A stretch of 64,000 bases of DNA from Acidobacteriaceae bacterium UBA1307 (GCA_002307235.1 DBTV01000011.1:110638-174637), one strand, 5' to 3'. Positions 1 to 10,858 are shown, numbered from the stretch's first letter. Notes: generated by a model from the letters alone, not told the origin. Program-made: numbers and translations.

Positions 1-1
1 G

Positions 2-640
2 ACCAAGCGCATGGCCGAGGATCTGGCGGGCTACTACACCGAGGTGGGCGTGCGCTGCCGCTACATGCATTCGGAGATTGAGACGCTCGAGCGCGTGAAG
101 CTGCTGGCCAGCCTGCGCAAGGGCGAGTACGACGTGCTGATCGGCATTAACCTGCTGCGCGAGGGACTCGATCTGCCAGAGGTTTCGCTGGTGGCGATTC
201 TCGATGCCGACAAGGAAGGCTTTTTGCGCAGCTCCGGCGCGCTGATCCAGACCATTGGCCGCGCCGCGCGACACCTGGAAGGCAGAGCGATTCTCTACGC
301 CGACAGAATGACCGACTCCATGCGTCGGGCCATCGACGAGACCGACCGCCGCCGTACGATTCAACGTGCGTACAACGAGGAGCACAACATTACGCCGCAA
401 TCGGTCACCAGCACCATCGACATGGGGTTGGCCGAGATTCTCAAGAGCGAGTACGGCGATATTGGAGAAGAAGAGACGGCGGCGATGCCGGAGTTCAAGA
501 CGCAGGCCGAGCTCGACGCGCACATGACCAAACTTGAGGCCGAGATGCGCGAGGCCGCAAAGAAGTTCGAGTTCGAAAAAGCCGCGCGGCTGCGCGACAC
601 CATCAAGGAATTGCGCGAGAAGGAATTTCTCTTCAGCTAA
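2..640 (+). CDS. uvrB: UvrABC excinuclease subunit B, C-terminal part (5' end outside window)
   Basis: This is the last ~212 residues of UvrB, the helicase-like subunit that verifies DNA damage and hands it to UvrC in nucleotide excision repair. The reading frame is open from base 2, so the gene starts upstream of the window. Visible are the end of the second helicase domain, with the motif NLLREGLDLPEVSL and the motif VI arginine finger segment QTIGRAARH. After a linker comes the C-terminal UVR domain (KFEFEKAARLRDTIKELR), which contacts UvrC. Everything visible is intact and it ends at a TAA codon followed by a hairpin. Identity is secure from the motif order; only the N-terminal ATPase half cannot be checked. 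Confidence 0.97.
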   Translation, partial: TKRMAEDLAGYYTEVGVRCRYMHSEIETLERVKLLASLRKGEYDVLIGINLLREGLDLPEVSLVAILDADKEGFLRSSGALIQTIGRAARHLEGRAILYADRMTDSMRRAIDETDRRRTIQRAYNEEHNITPQSVTSTIDMGLAEILKSEYGDIGEEETAAMPEFKTQAELDAHMTKLEAEMREAAKKFEFEKAARLRDTIKELREKEFLFS

Positions 641-652
641 CTCAACGCAAGC

Positions 653-681
653 GGGCCGCACGCCATCACGGCATGCGGCCC
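653..681 (+). terminator. Hairpin after uvrB
   Basis: GGGCCGCA (653-660) pairs with TGCGGCCC (674-681), and inside it GCC (662-664) pairs with GGC (670-672) around a short loop. It lies 13 bases after the uvrB stop and between two convergent genes, so it probably ends one or both transcripts. There is no T-run, so it is not a textbook intrinsic terminator. Confidence 0.5.
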
Positions 682-706
682 GAGCTATAAGCAAGCGCGT
701 GGTGGA

Positions 707-2356
707 TCAGGCGGCGCGATGATGAGAACCCGATCCGCCTTCGATGCGGAACTGCGCACTCTGCTCGTCGAGTTCATGCGCAAGACCGGCTAGATCCTTG
801 GCGGTGCGCACCGAGGCCTCGACGCTCTCTGACGAGGCGGTAATGCCCGAGGCAATCTGATTCATGGACCGGCCGAGCAGCCCTGTCGCGTCCGACTGTT
901 CATCCGAGGTATGCGCGATCTGGGCAATGCGCTGGCGCACCTCTTCGGCGCTGGTTCCCAGCACGGTCAGCGATTGGGCCGCGGCATCGGCGGCAGAAAC
1001 GCTCTGCCGCACGCGCTCCGCATTGCCCTGAATCTCGTTGACGACGCCCTCGGTGCCTGACTGAATCTGTTGCACGGCACCGGCAATCTCCTTGGTTGCC
1101 GCCGTCGTGCGCTCGGCCAGCCGCCGCACCTCGCCGGCAACAACGGCAAACCCCTTGCCCTGCTCTCCGGCACGGGCCGACTCGATGGCCGCATTGAGCG
1201 CCAGAAGATTCGTCTGTCCGGCAATCTCCTCAATCAGATTCACAACCTGCCCAATCTGCCGCGTCTGCTCGCCAAGGTCGACCACGGCCTGCGCATTGTG
1301 TTCAACCGCACTGGCCAAGGCGCGCACATCATTGGCCACATTCTCGACACTGCGACTGCTGTCGGCGGCAAGACCTCCGGTCTGGTCGGCATAATGGCTC
1401 GCCTCCTTGCAATGGCCGGCCACCTCGCGCGCGCTGGCAATCAGTTGCTCCAGCGCAGCGGCCACCTGCGTCGACTGCTTCTGCTGTTCCTCGATGGTCT
1501 GGCTGATTCGCGCGGAGGTATGCGCCACGTCGCTCGAGTCACTGGTCAACGAGCGCGTAATCTGCTGCATCTCGCCCACCATGCGCGCCAACTGATCGCG
1601 CATGTGCGTCATGGCGGCAATCAGTTCGCCAAGTTCGTCACCACGCTCTTCGACAGTCGCCTCTGCCGTTAGATCGCCTTCCGCAATACGACGCACGAAG
1701 TGCACGCTGGCATTCAGACGCACGCCAAGCGATCGAGCGAAGGCTATACTCCAAATTCCTAAAACGACCCACAAAAGCACGAGAATCACAGTCATGACCG
1801 CTTGCTCGCGATGCAGCCTTGTGGTGACGGCCGCTGGAACCGAAGCCGCCAGATCCGTAAGCCGGCCGGCAACCTTGTCGAGAGTGTCGGTCGGTGCGCG
1901 ATCCTTGCCTTTCATAGCGGCATCCGCGGCGGCAAAGTCGCGGCTTACGCGATAATCGGCAAGCGCTGCCTCATACTGCTGATTGAGCACGGCGACCTGC
2001 GAGCCAAAGTCGCTCAACTGTTGTTTGGCCTGAGGATCGTCGACCTTGGTGGACAATGCCTGAACCGCCGACTGCACATCGGCCGCGCGCGTATGGAACT
2101 CCTGGTTGTACTTGGCCAAGGCGGCATCGTCGCGACCGCGCAGCAGAATATCCTTCCAGGCCTGCACCTGTTTTTTGAAGTTGAGCTGAATCGCGCGTAC
2201 CTGCTGCGCCTGCGTCACCTCATTGCCGATGATTTGCGTGTAGGAGGCACTGACACTGGAGCAGCGCACCATCAGATAGGTTGCCGCAATGCCACCGGCC
2301 AGCAAGGCGCTGCCCAGCAACAGGTAGATCGTGTGTGTAATCTTGAGCGATTTCAT
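707..2356 (-). CDS. Methyl-accepting chemotaxis protein (transmembrane chemoreceptor)
   Basis: Chemoreceptor of 549 residues. The first transmembrane helix is at about residues 8-30, followed by a periplasmic mostly helical ligand-binding domain to about residue 185 (four-helix-bundle type by its heptad pattern). A second helix (VILVLLWVVLGIWSIAFA) follows, then a HAMP segment and a long cytoplasmic coiled coil. The signalling tip that binds CheA and CheW reads QTNLLALNAAIESARAGE, close to family consensus. There is no CheR/CheB-tethering pentapeptide at the C-terminus. The start at 2356 is preferred over an in-frame codon at 2407 because it directly precedes the first membrane helix and has a GAGAG ribosome site. 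No che genes are adjacent, so it is an orphan receptor; the ligand is unknown. It is divergent from the receiver protein at 2519. Confidence 0.93.
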   Translation of the reverse strand: MKSLKITHTIYLLLGSALLAGGIAATYLMVRCSSVSASYTQIIGNEVTQAQQVRAIQLNFKKQVQAWKDILLRGRDDAALAKYNQEFHTRAADVQSAVQALSTKVDDPQAKQQLSDFGSQVAVLNQQYEAALADYRVSRDFAAADAAMKGKDRAPTDTLDKVAGRLTDLAASVPAAVTTRLHREQAVMTVILVLLWVVLGIWSIAFARSLGVRLNASVHFVRRIAEGDLTAEATVEERGDELGELIAAMTHMRDQLARMVGEMQQITRSLTSDSSDVAHTSARISQTIEEQQKQSTQVAAALEQLIASAREVAGHCKEASHYADQTGGLAADSSRSVENVANDVRALASAVEHNAQAVVDLGEQTRQIGQVVNLIEEIAGQTNLLALNAAIESARAGEQGKGFAVVAGEVRRLAERTTAATKEIAGAVQQIQSGTEGVVNEIQGNAERVRQSVSAADAAAQSLTVLGTSAEEVRQRIAQIAHTSDEQSDATGLLGRSMNQIASGITASSESVEASVRTAKDLAGLAHELDEQSAQFRIEGGSGSHHRAA

Positions 2357-2518
2357 TACTCTCTCTATCGGAGACAAAGCTGTTCCACACGAGACAGTTT
2401 TTAGCAATTCCCAATAAGCGGGACGTCACAAGCAACCCAAATCGGGTCGCAGACATCTCAGCATGTACGAGACGTAGAGGATTTGCACGACGAGCAAACC
2501 CACGTCCCCTGGGGCATC

Positions 2519-2914
2519 ATGAGCACAATTCTTTTGGTCGACGACGATCCGCTCCAAGCGTTCGCGCGCAAGTCTATTCTAGAAAAACACTTCGCCGATG
2601 TTGAGCGTGTCAAGGACGCCGCCGAGGCGCTCTGTCTGATTGAGCAGCACGGCTTTGCGGAGCAGCTCTGCCTGGTCATCCTGGGCCATCACATGCCCGG
2701 TTTCAGCGGTCCGGCCTTTGTGGCCGAGCTTGGCGCGCGGTTACCCTCCCTGCCTGTTCTCATTTTGGGATGCGAGCATGAAACCGCGTCCGATTATGCG
2801 ACAGCCAATGCCCATTTCGCTCCGCTGCCCATCGCTGCCGACGAGATCATGCTCCTGATCAAGGAGCTCAACCCCTCGGCGAATCTGAACCCTTCGAAGG
2901 CAACCGCGGCCTGA
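2519..2914 (+). CDS. Stand-alone receiver-like protein lacking the phospho-acceptor aspartate
   Basis: A 131-residue single-domain protein with the response-regulator receiver fold. Strand 1 ends in LLVDDDP (acidic pocket Asp8-10). The third strand reads LVILGHHMPGFSG. In active receivers the residue after that strand is the phosphorylated Asp; here it is Gly56 (codon GGC). The conserved Lys of strand 5 is also missing (APLPIAADE where K-P is expected), and the strand 4 Thr/Ser is not evident (LILGCEHE). It is therefore a pseudo-receiver that should not be phosphorylated by the usual chemistry. ATG at 2519 is chosen over an upstream codon at 2483 because the fold starts there. It is divergent from the chemoreceptor, so a CheY-like or scaffold role is possible but unproven. 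Confidence 0.85.
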   Translation: MSTILLVDDDPLQAFARKSILEKHFADVERVKDAAEALCLIEQHGFAEQLCLVILGHHMPGFSGPAFVAELGARLPSLPVLILGCEHETASDYATANAHFAPLPIAADEIMLLIKELNPSANLNPSKATAA

Positions 2915-2963
2915 ATGAAGCTGTTGTTCACTTTTCCACCTCTTCCCGACCAAAATCTTGCCT

Positions 2964-2985
2964 AAAAGTGATTTAGATCACCTTT
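2964..2985. promoter_or_regulatory. CRP/FNR-family-type palindrome upstream of ccmF
   Basis: AAAAGTGATTTAGATCACCT and the next two bases form a dyad with half-sites GTGAT and ATCAC around TTAG. It matches the E. coli CRP core GTGA-N6-TCAC and, with one base different per half, the FNR core TTGAT-N4-ATCAA. It is about 190 bases before the ccmF start in otherwise non-coding DNA. A role in oxygen- or nitrosative-stress-dependent control of cytochrome maturation is inferred, not shown. Confidence 0.55.
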
Positions 2986-3175
2986 GTCCCCTATGATGAC
3001 AGTGGATAATTCGAAGGGCGGCAAACGATCCGCCTGCAAATTCCCTGTGAGTTCAAGCTGCGCAACTGACTGAGAATCACCATGTTGCCAAGTTCAATCC
3101 TCCCTTGGGTCGCAGGCGAAACATTGCCGGCTCTGCATGGCGGCACGCGTGCAAGAATCATCCCCGGGAGTTTGG

Positions 3176-5196
<2,021 letters not shown>

Positions 5197-5200
<4 letters not shown>

Positions 5201-5475
5201 ATGAAGCTCAAGGACTCGTCGCCAGCCTGTTGCTACTCGTGGCTGTCTTCTTCTATACCTTCTGGCCAGCGGGCACGGCCGCGGAATCGCGCGAAAAAAC
5301 GCGGCTCGACTACCTGATTGAGCGCAAGGAACAGCTTGAGGAAAACCTGCGCGATCTGGACTTCGAGTTCCGCGCCGGCAAGTATCCTGAAGGAGACTTT
5401 CTGGCGCAGAAGAAGGTTCTCGACCAGGAAACCACCGAACTGCTCGCCGAGATTGCACAGACGGAAAAGGCATAA
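5197..5475 (+). CDS. Small CcmI-like membrane protein of the cytochrome c maturation cluster
   Basis: A 92-residue protein overlapping ccmF by ATGA. It has one N-terminal membrane helix (residues ~8-25, ending FFYTFWPAG) followed by a charged helical tail. The tail contains a pattern of the type L-x-D-L-x-F-E-x-x-x-G-K-x-x-x-x-D-x, which resembles the start of CcmI/CycH proteins before their TPR domain. CcmI holds apocytochrome c for the haem lyase; this version lacks any TPR repeats. By position and form it probably assists CcmF. The function is inferred from context and a short motif only. Confidence 0.75.
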
Positions 5476-5526
5476 ACCGGCGCGGGTTCTATCCACGCCG
5501 CAGCAAGAAGGAGTTTGTTCCCTACG

Positions 5527-6756
5527 ATGAAAAACCTTACGTTTGCAACACGCGCATTGGCCTCGGCGCTGCTCGCCTCGGCTGCGTTGGCGCAGGCCGC
5601 CACGCTGACCGGCACGGTCTCGAACAAGACCACGGGCAAGCCCGCCACCGGTGACACGGTGGTTCTGGTGGATGTGGCCGCCGCCATGGGCGAGGTGACC
5701 AAGACGACGACCGACGCCAATGGCCACTACAAGCTGACCGAGCCGGGCACGAGTTCCTATCTGATCCGCGTGACGCATCAGGGCGCGGGCTACTACATTG
5801 GCGCGCCGCAGGACGGCAAGCCGGGCGACATTACCGTGTATGACGTGGCCGCGAAGGTCTCCGGTGTCACCATCGACACCGACGTGATCGAGGTCGAGGC
5901 CGACAATGGACAGTTGCGCGTCAACGAGCGCATTTTTGTGCACAACACCTCGAAGCCGGCCACGACACAGTGGAGCAAGAAGTCCTTCGAGATCGTGCTG
6001 CCCGCCGACGCCACGGTGACCACGACCGGCGCGCAACGACCGAATGGCCTGCCGACCAACCTGAAGCTGACCCCGGCCGAGACCAAGAATCACTACTACT
6101 ACGACTTTCCGATTCAGCCCGATGACGGCGACAAGGACACGCTCTTCCAGGTCGGTTATACCCTGCCCTACGCGGGCGGCAGCTACACCTTCCACTCGGT
6201 GCTAGTGCTGCCGGCCGACAACTTCGCGGTGCTGACGCCGAAGAGCATGAGCTTCACGGCGCTCGACGGTATCGCCCTCAAGCAGGTGCAGGCTGACCCG
6301 GGCGTGTTGACCTATCTGCTGAAGAATGCTCCGGCCAACAAGACCATCAGCTTCACCATCTCTGGCACCGGATCGCTGCCGCGCGAAGACCAGGGCGGAC
6401 AAGCCTCGCAGAACCCCGCGGCGGGCCAGCCCGGCGGCGGCATCGGCGCACCGAATGCGATGGCCGATCCGCTGTCGAAGTACAAGTGGTGGATTCTGGG
6501 CACGCTCATTGCGCTGATGGCGGCTGGTGCGGCCTTTCTGTTGCGCAAACCGGCGGGAACCGCGACAGCGCCCATGCCCGCTGCCGTGCCCACGGCTCCG
6601 ACCACGCCGAACGAGTCCGGTCTGCGCGGCGCGTTGAAGGACGAACTGTTCCAGCTTGAAAGCGACCGGCTCTCGGGCGCGATCAGCGAACAGGAGTACG
6701 CGGAGAACAAGGCGGCCCTCGAAGTCGTCATCAAGCGCGCCTTGAAAAAGCAGTAA
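5527..6756 (+). CDS. Exported membrane-anchored protein with N-terminal carboxypeptidase-regulatory-like (Ig-fold) domain
   Basis: A 409-residue protein of unknown function. It has a signal peptide (residues 1-~22, cleavage near AQA/ATL) and a beta-sandwich carboxypeptidase-regulatory-like domain (about 24-110, with DANGHYKLTEPG typical of the fold). A second extracytoplasmic beta-rich region reaches to about 290, followed by a Gly/Pro/Gln-rich linker and a transmembrane helix at ~321-340. A short cytoplasmic helix ends the protein with a pattern (LESDRLSGAISEQEYAENK) like the tail of the preceding small protein. ATG 5527 is used; a TTG at 5515 sits only one base after AAGGAG and is unlikely. 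It lies 51 bases after the CcmI-like gene and probably shares its transcript, so a role in cytochrome or envelope maturation is possible. Confidence 0.75.
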   Translation: MKNLTFATRALASALLASAALAQAATLTGTVSNKTTGKPATGDTVVLVDVAAAMGEVTKTTTDANGHYKLTEPGTSSYLIRVTHQGAGYYIGAPQDGKPGDITVYDVAAKVSGVTIDTDVIEVEADNGQLRVNERIFVHNTSKPATTQWSKKSFEIVLPADATVTTTGAQRPNGLPTNLKLTPAETKNHYYYDFPIQPDDGDKDTLFQVGYTLPYAGGSYTFHSVLVLPADNFAVLTPKSMSFTALDGIALKQVQADPGVLTYLLKNAPANKTISFTISGTGSLPREDQGGQASQNPAAGQPGGGIGAPNAMADPLSKYKWWILGTLIALMAAGAAFLLRKPAGTATAPMPAAVPTAPTTPNESGLRGALKDELFQLESDRLSGAISEQEYAENKAALEVVIKRALKKQ

Positions 6757-6787
6757 TCCCTTCTTTTACACATCGTTGCACGAAATC

Positions 6788-6821
6788 GACGCGGAGCCTT
6801 CGGGCTTCGCGTCTGCTTTTT
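6788..6821 (+). terminator. Intrinsic terminator of the ccmF cluster
   Basis: GACGCGGAGCC (6788-6798) pairs with GGCTTCGCGTC (6803-6813), one G-T wobble, around a TTCG tetraloop, followed by CTTTTT. This is a standard rho-independent terminator 31 bases after the stop codon. Confidence 0.85.
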
Positions 6822-6966
6822 AGCTGCATTTTCCCCATACACGTGCGAGGAAAAGGCCCCCGACATCCCGTTTTCCCTCTACAGCAATGGGGAAAATGCT
6901 CTGGCGCGACTTTCCCCTGCAAATCGCGTCTATCCAGTGCAGAATAGAAAGCGGAGGTTTCACCGC

Positions 6967-7824
6967 GTGAACGGTTTGAAGACCACATTTTTGCTGACGG
7001 GACTGACTTTGCTGCTGATCCTGGCCGGCGACTTTTTTGGCGGCCAGAGCGGCGCGCTGATTGCCTTTGTGATGGCCGCAGCCATGAACTTCTTCAGCTA
7101 CTTTTTTTCCGACAAGATCGCTCTGGCCATGAGCGGCGCGCGCCCCGCCTCGCGCGAGGAGCTGCCACGCATTTACGAGGCCGTCGAACGGCTCACGGCC
7201 AAGGCGCGGATTCCCATGCCGAAGATCTTCGTGATCCCGTCGAACTCGCCCAATGCCTTTGCCACCGGCCGCAATCCGAGCCACGCCTCGGTCGCCGTCA
7301 CCGAAGGCATTCTCGGCGTGCTCAACGATGAGGAGTTGGAGGGCGTGCTGGCGCACGAGCTGGGCCATGTCCGCAATCGCGATATTCTGACCAGTTCCAT
7401 TGCCGCCACGCTGGCCGGCGCCATCACCATGATTGCGCGCATGGCCTTCTGGGCTGGCATCTTCGGCGGAGGCCGCCGCGACCGCGACGACGAGGGCGGT
7501 GGCGCGGCCGGGCTGATCATGATGATTTTGGCACCCTTTGCCGCCATGCTGATCCAGCTCTGGGTCTCGCGCACACGCGAATACGCGGCCGATGCCAGCG
7601 CGGCAGAGCTAACTGGCAACCCGCAGGGGCTGGCCCGCGCACTCGAAAAGATCTCCGGCGTCAGCCAGCAGATTCCGCTCGAGGCCTCGCCAAGCACGGC
7701 CCACATGTTCATCATTGCGCCGCTGCTTTCGGGCGAATCCTTTGCGAGCCTGTTCTCGACGCATCCTCCGGTGCGCCAGCGCATTCAACGGCTCATTGGC
7801 CGACCGTCGGTCTACGGAGCATAG
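6967..7824 (+). CDS. htpX: Membrane zinc metalloprotease HtpX (peptidase M48)
   Basis: Inner-membrane protease of 285 residues that degrades misfolded membrane proteins on the cytoplasmic side, overlapping FtsH. Two N-terminal membrane helices (about 5-25 and 27-50) are followed by the catalytic HELGH motif (HExxH zinc site with catalytic Glu) at about residues 129-133. Another hydrophobic pair follows, then the third zinc ligand region SRTREYAADASAAEL (Glu of the EYxAD motif). The GTG at 6967 is chosen because GGAGG (6953-6957) lies nine bases upstream; an in-frame GTG at 6937 has no such site. Length and motif order are typical of HtpX. A strong hairpin terminator follows the stop codon. 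Confidence 0.95.
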   Translation: MNGLKTTFLLTGLTLLLILAGDFFGGQSGALIAFVMAAAMNFFSYFFSDKIALAMSGARPASREELPRIYEAVERLTAKARIPMPKIFVIPSNSPNAFATGRNPSHASVAVTEGILGVLNDEELEGVLAHELGHVRNRDILTSSIAATLAGAITMIARMAFWAGIFGGGRRDRDDEGGGAAGLIMMILAPFAAMLIQLWVSRTREYAADASAAELTGNPQGLARALEKISGVSQQIPLEASPSTAHMFIIAPLLSGESFASLFSTHPPVRQRIQRLIGRPSVYGA

Positions 7825-7828
7825 AAAT

Positions 7829-7860
7829 AGTGAACAGAGCAAAAACTCTGTTCACTGTTT
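7829..7860 (+). terminator. Intrinsic terminator after htpX
   Basis: AGTGAACAGAG (7829-7839) and CTCTGTTCACT (7846-7856) form a perfect 11-bp stem with a CAAAAA loop, followed by GTTTTCTCTT. It begins five bases after the htpX stop. Confidence 0.85.
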
Positions 7861-7883
7861 TCTCTTCCCTGTACACTGCCTGC

Positions 7884-8369
7884 ATGAAGATACTTCTTCG
7901 CTGCGTACTGTCTCTCGCGTTCATCGTCTGGATTGGCGCGGAGATCTTCTTCCCCTTCGTTGCCGCCACCGTCTTCCGCACACTTTCCCCCGACACGCAC
8001 ACGGCCGGAAGCATCGTCGGCAGCCTGCTGCGCACCCTGCACTGGATGGGACTCATCTGCGGCATTCTGGCGCTGGCTTCGCTGACCTTTGCGCCTGCGC
8101 TGGGCATGACGCGACCGAAGCTCGCCGTGGCCGCTGCCTGCCTGGTTGTGCTGATGATGGCCGCGACCGCCTACTCGCAATTCGTCATCACGCCCTCGAT
8201 GGAGCGCGACCGCGTTGCTGCCGGTGGGGCGATCAACAAGGTTGCCGAAACCCATCCGGCGCGAGCCCACTTCAACAGGCTGCACAAGCAGAGCGAGCGC
8301 ATGGAGCAGTGCGTGCTCTTTCTCGGGCTGGCAGCAATCGTCGTGCTGGCCTGCGCGGAAACGCGGTAA
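7884..8369 (+). CDS. DUF4149-type four-helix membrane protein
   Basis: A 161-residue integral membrane protein with about four hydrophobic segments (residues ~5-27, ~45-68, ~75-95, ~138-158). Its arrangement and the N-terminal segment FIVWIGAEIFFPFVAATVF fit the DUF4149 family, whose biochemical role is not established. ATG 7884 was chosen because the in-frame GTG at 7830 lies inside the htpX terminator hairpin. No strong ribosome site is visible. It is a single gene followed by 142 bases before the ZIP transporter. Confidence 0.75.
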   Translation: MKILLRCVLSLAFIVWIGAEIFFPFVAATVFRTLSPDTHTAGSIVGSLLRTLHWMGLICGILALASLTFAPALGMTRPKLAVAAACLVVLMMAATAYSQFVITPSMERDRVAAGGAINKVAETHPARAHFNRLHKQSERMEQCVLFLGLAAIVVLACAETR

Positions 8370-8511
8370 GTCTCTCTCTTCCCACGGCGTGCGAGCGGGC
8401 TCAGGCCCTGGTTCGCCGTCGCAGGAAGAGTGCATCCTTGCTTCTCTTCCTGTATCATCGGAGAGGCGGCTTTGCGCGCACAACGCAGAGATAGGCCGCG
8501 TTCACTCCACG

Positions 8512-9237
8512 ATGCTTCGAACTTCCCTGATCCTCGGCACCATTGCAGCGCTGGCAGATATTGTCGGCGGAACGCTGCTGGTGCGCGCCAAGTGGGTCGA
8601 CGGCTACCTGCGCTACTTTGTCGCCCTCGGCGCTGGGTTTCTGATGGCCACTGCTCTTGTTGAGATGACGCCCGAGAGCCTGCAGCAGAGCCCGCGACTT
8701 GGGCCGGTGCTGATCATGGCCGGTTACTGCGTCGTGCATCTGCTTGAGCACACCATCAACGCACATTTTCATTACGGCGAAGAGACGCATCACGAAGAGT
8801 TCGTTTCGCGGCGCACCAGCAGCTCGGTCATGATCGGCCTCAGCGTTCACGCGTTGTTTGACGGCGTGGCCATCGGTTCGGGCTTTGTGCTTTCAAACCG
8901 GCTCGGCTGGCTGATTTTTCTGGCGATTCTGCTGCACAAGGTGCCGGAGGGCTTCACCATGGCCTCGGTTATGCTGGCCAGCGGGCGCAGTCGCAGCTCT
9001 GCCTTCTATTCGGCCGTAACGCTGGCGGGCGCAACACTGGTAGGCGTGACGCTGATCGAGTTGGCTCCTGTCTGGATGCCCTACGGACTGCCCATCTCGG
9101 CGGGCGTGGCGCTCTATGTCGGCGCCAGTGACCTGGTTCCAGAGGTCAACCAGCATCCGGGCATCCGCATGGCGCTGGTCTTTTTCGCCGGTGTAGCCGG
9201 TTTTCTTCTGTTGCGCCATTTTTTGCCCACGGTTTAG
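8512..9237 (+). CDS. ZIP-family divalent metal transporter
   Basis: A 241-residue, seven- to eight-helix inner-membrane protein of the ZIP (zinc/iron-regulated transporter-like) family, which moves Zn2+, Fe2+ or related cations into the cytoplasm. The two metal-site helices are recognisable: HALFDGVAIGSGF in helix 4 and LHKVPEGFTMASVM in helix 5. The loop before them is rich in His and acidic residues (HFHYGEETHHEE), a usual cytosolic metal-sensing loop. ATG 8512 starts directly at the first hydrophobic helix; the frame is open upstream but that extension is not protein-like. Substrate preference cannot be told from sequence alone. Confidence 0.9.
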   Translation: MLRTSLILGTIAALADIVGGTLLVRAKWVDGYLRYFVALGAGFLMATALVEMTPESLQQSPRLGPVLIMAGYCVVHLLEHTINAHFHYGEETHHEEFVSRRTSSSVMIGLSVHALFDGVAIGSGFVLSNRLGWLIFLAILLHKVPEGFTMASVMLASGRSRSSAFYSAVTLAGATLVGVTLIELAPVWMPYGLPISAGVALYVGASDLVPEVNQHPGIRMALVFFAGVAGFLLLRHFLPTV

Positions 9238-9370
9238 CAATTTTTTCAATCAGTAGCCCTTTGCTTCAGAGCTTTACCTCTGTAGGATGAAAGTCGCTGC
9301 TGCAATAGATTCCCCTTCGGGTCCGTCTAACAGAGTGCAGCTATTCCTATCCCCGGCTCGGCAAATCAGC

Positions 9371-10858
9371 ATGAAACTGAAGTGGCACAACTTGGCCAAC
9401 CTTGTTGGCGTGGTGTTTTTTTCCCTTCTGGGCTTTGCCGTTCTTGGCTATCACCCAGGTTTTGAGGACGACGGCGTGTATCTGGCCGCGATCAAGCACA
9501 ACGTCGATCCGAATCTGTATCCGCACGATGCCGATTTTTTCCAACTGCAACTGCAAGCCACACTCTTCGATGATTGGGTCGGCGCCACGGTGCGCGGCAC
9601 AGGCCTTTCGATTGGCACCGTGGCCTTGCTCTGGCAGTTCGCTTCGATTCTGCTGACCATCTATGCCTGCTGGTCGATAGCGCGCGCGCTGTTTCGCAAT
9701 ACCTATGAGCATTGGGCCGGCGTGGCCATGGTGGCCGCGATGTTTACGCTGCCGGTGGCCGGCACCGGGCTGTTTCTTCTCGATCAACACCTGCATCCAC
9801 GCAACGTCGCGACCGCGCTGATTCTTCTGGCCGTCGCGCGGATTCTGCACGGTCAGCGCTGGGTCGCCGCTCCCTTGCTCACGCTTGCTTTTGTCGTTCA
9901 TCCGATCATGGCCGCGGTGGGAATCCTCTTCTGCCTGACACTTGTGCTGGCACTCAACGATGCAACCTATACCCGGCTGACACGCTGGCGCATAACCGGC
10001 ACGGGCATGGCGGCGGCATTGCCGCTGGGCTGGATCTTCGAGCCGCCGAATCCCCTGTGGAAGCAGGCGCTCGACACGCGCACCTACTATTACCTCTACA
10101 AATGGCAGTGGTATGAGTGGCTCGGCGCCATTGCCCCGCTGGTGCTGTTCTTTCTGCTCTGGCGCATGGCGGAAAAGCACCAGCACCGGCGGCTGGCGCG
10201 CTTTGCCTGCGCGGTCTTTGCCTATGCGCTCGTCCTGCAATGCTTCACCATGATCGCACTCGGCTCGCCGGCCCTGATCCGCATCACGCCCTTTCAACCC
10301 ATGCGCTATCTGCAACTGGTCTATGTTTTTCTCTGCCTGATGGGGGGAAGCCTTCTCGGAAGATTCTTGTTGAAAACGCATGCATGGCGCTGGGTCGCCT
10401 ATCTTCTGGTCTTCAACTCCGCCATGCTGGCGGCAGAATGCGCGCAATTTGACGATACGCCGCACCTGGAGCTTCCCGGCCAGCCGAGCCCGAATCCCTG
10501 GGTCGAGGCCTTCGCCTGGATTCGGACCCACACGCCGACCGATGCCTACTTCGCGCTCGACCCCTATTATCTGGACACGCGTGGCGAGGACGTACACGGT
10601 TTTCGTGCTCTTGCCGAACGCAGCCAGTTGGCCGACGCCGTCAAGGATACGGCTGTGGTGACCCAGGTGCCGCGCCTCGCGCCCGTCTGGTACGTGCAAA
10701 GCCAGGCGGGAAAAAACTGGAAGAACTTTACTCTGGCCGACTTCCAGAAATTGAAAACGCGCTTTGGCGTGGATTGGGTGCTGGTCTCTGACCCGGCACC
10801 GGCCGGACTCGCCTGCCACTGGCACAATGGCAGGCTTTCAGTATGCGAGATTCCATAG
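9371..10858 (+). CDS. Multi-pass membrane protein with GT-C-like topology, function unknown
   Basis: A 495-residue membrane protein with roughly ten hydrophobic helices and a soluble C-terminal tail (about 380-495). Shortly after the first helix comes an acidic loop with GYHPGFEDDGVYLAAIKHN, followed by DPNLYPHDADFF. First-loop acidic residues and a periplasmic C-terminal domain are typical of GT-C glycosyltransferases and related acidobacterial membrane proteins of unknown function (possibly DUF6798). ATG 9371 starts next to the first helix; an alternative ATG at 9287 would add 28 residues without clear function. It stands alone between the ZIP transporter and the histidine kinase, so context does not help. 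Enzymatic activity is speculative. Confidence 0.65.
   Translation: MKLKWHNLANLVGVVFFSLLGFAVLGYHPGFEDDGVYLAAIKHNVDPNLYPHDADFFQLQLQATLFDDWVGATVRGTGLSIGTVALLWQFASILLTIYACWSIARALFRNTYEHWAGVAMVAAMFTLPVAGTGLFLLDQHLHPRNVATALILLAVARILHGQRWVAAPLLTLAFVVHPIMAAVGILFCLTLVLALNDATYTRLTRWRITGTGMAAALPLGWIFEPPNPLWKQALDTRTYYYLYKWQWYEWLGAIAPLVLFFLLWRMAEKHQHRRLARFACAVFAYALVLQCFTMIALGSPALIRITPFQPMRYLQLVYVFLCLMGGSLLGRFLLKTHAWRWVAYLLVFNSAMLAAECAQFDDTPHLELPGQPSPNPWVEAFAWIRTHTPTDAYFALDPYYLDTRGEDVHGFRALAERSQLADAVKDTAVVTQVPRLAPVWYVQSQAGKNWKNFTLADFQKLKTRFGVDWVLVSDPAPAGLACHWHNGRLSVCEIP

Noticed and set aside
7830..7883. Earlier GTG start for the DUF4149 gene
   Set aside because: The codon lies inside the htpX terminator stem.
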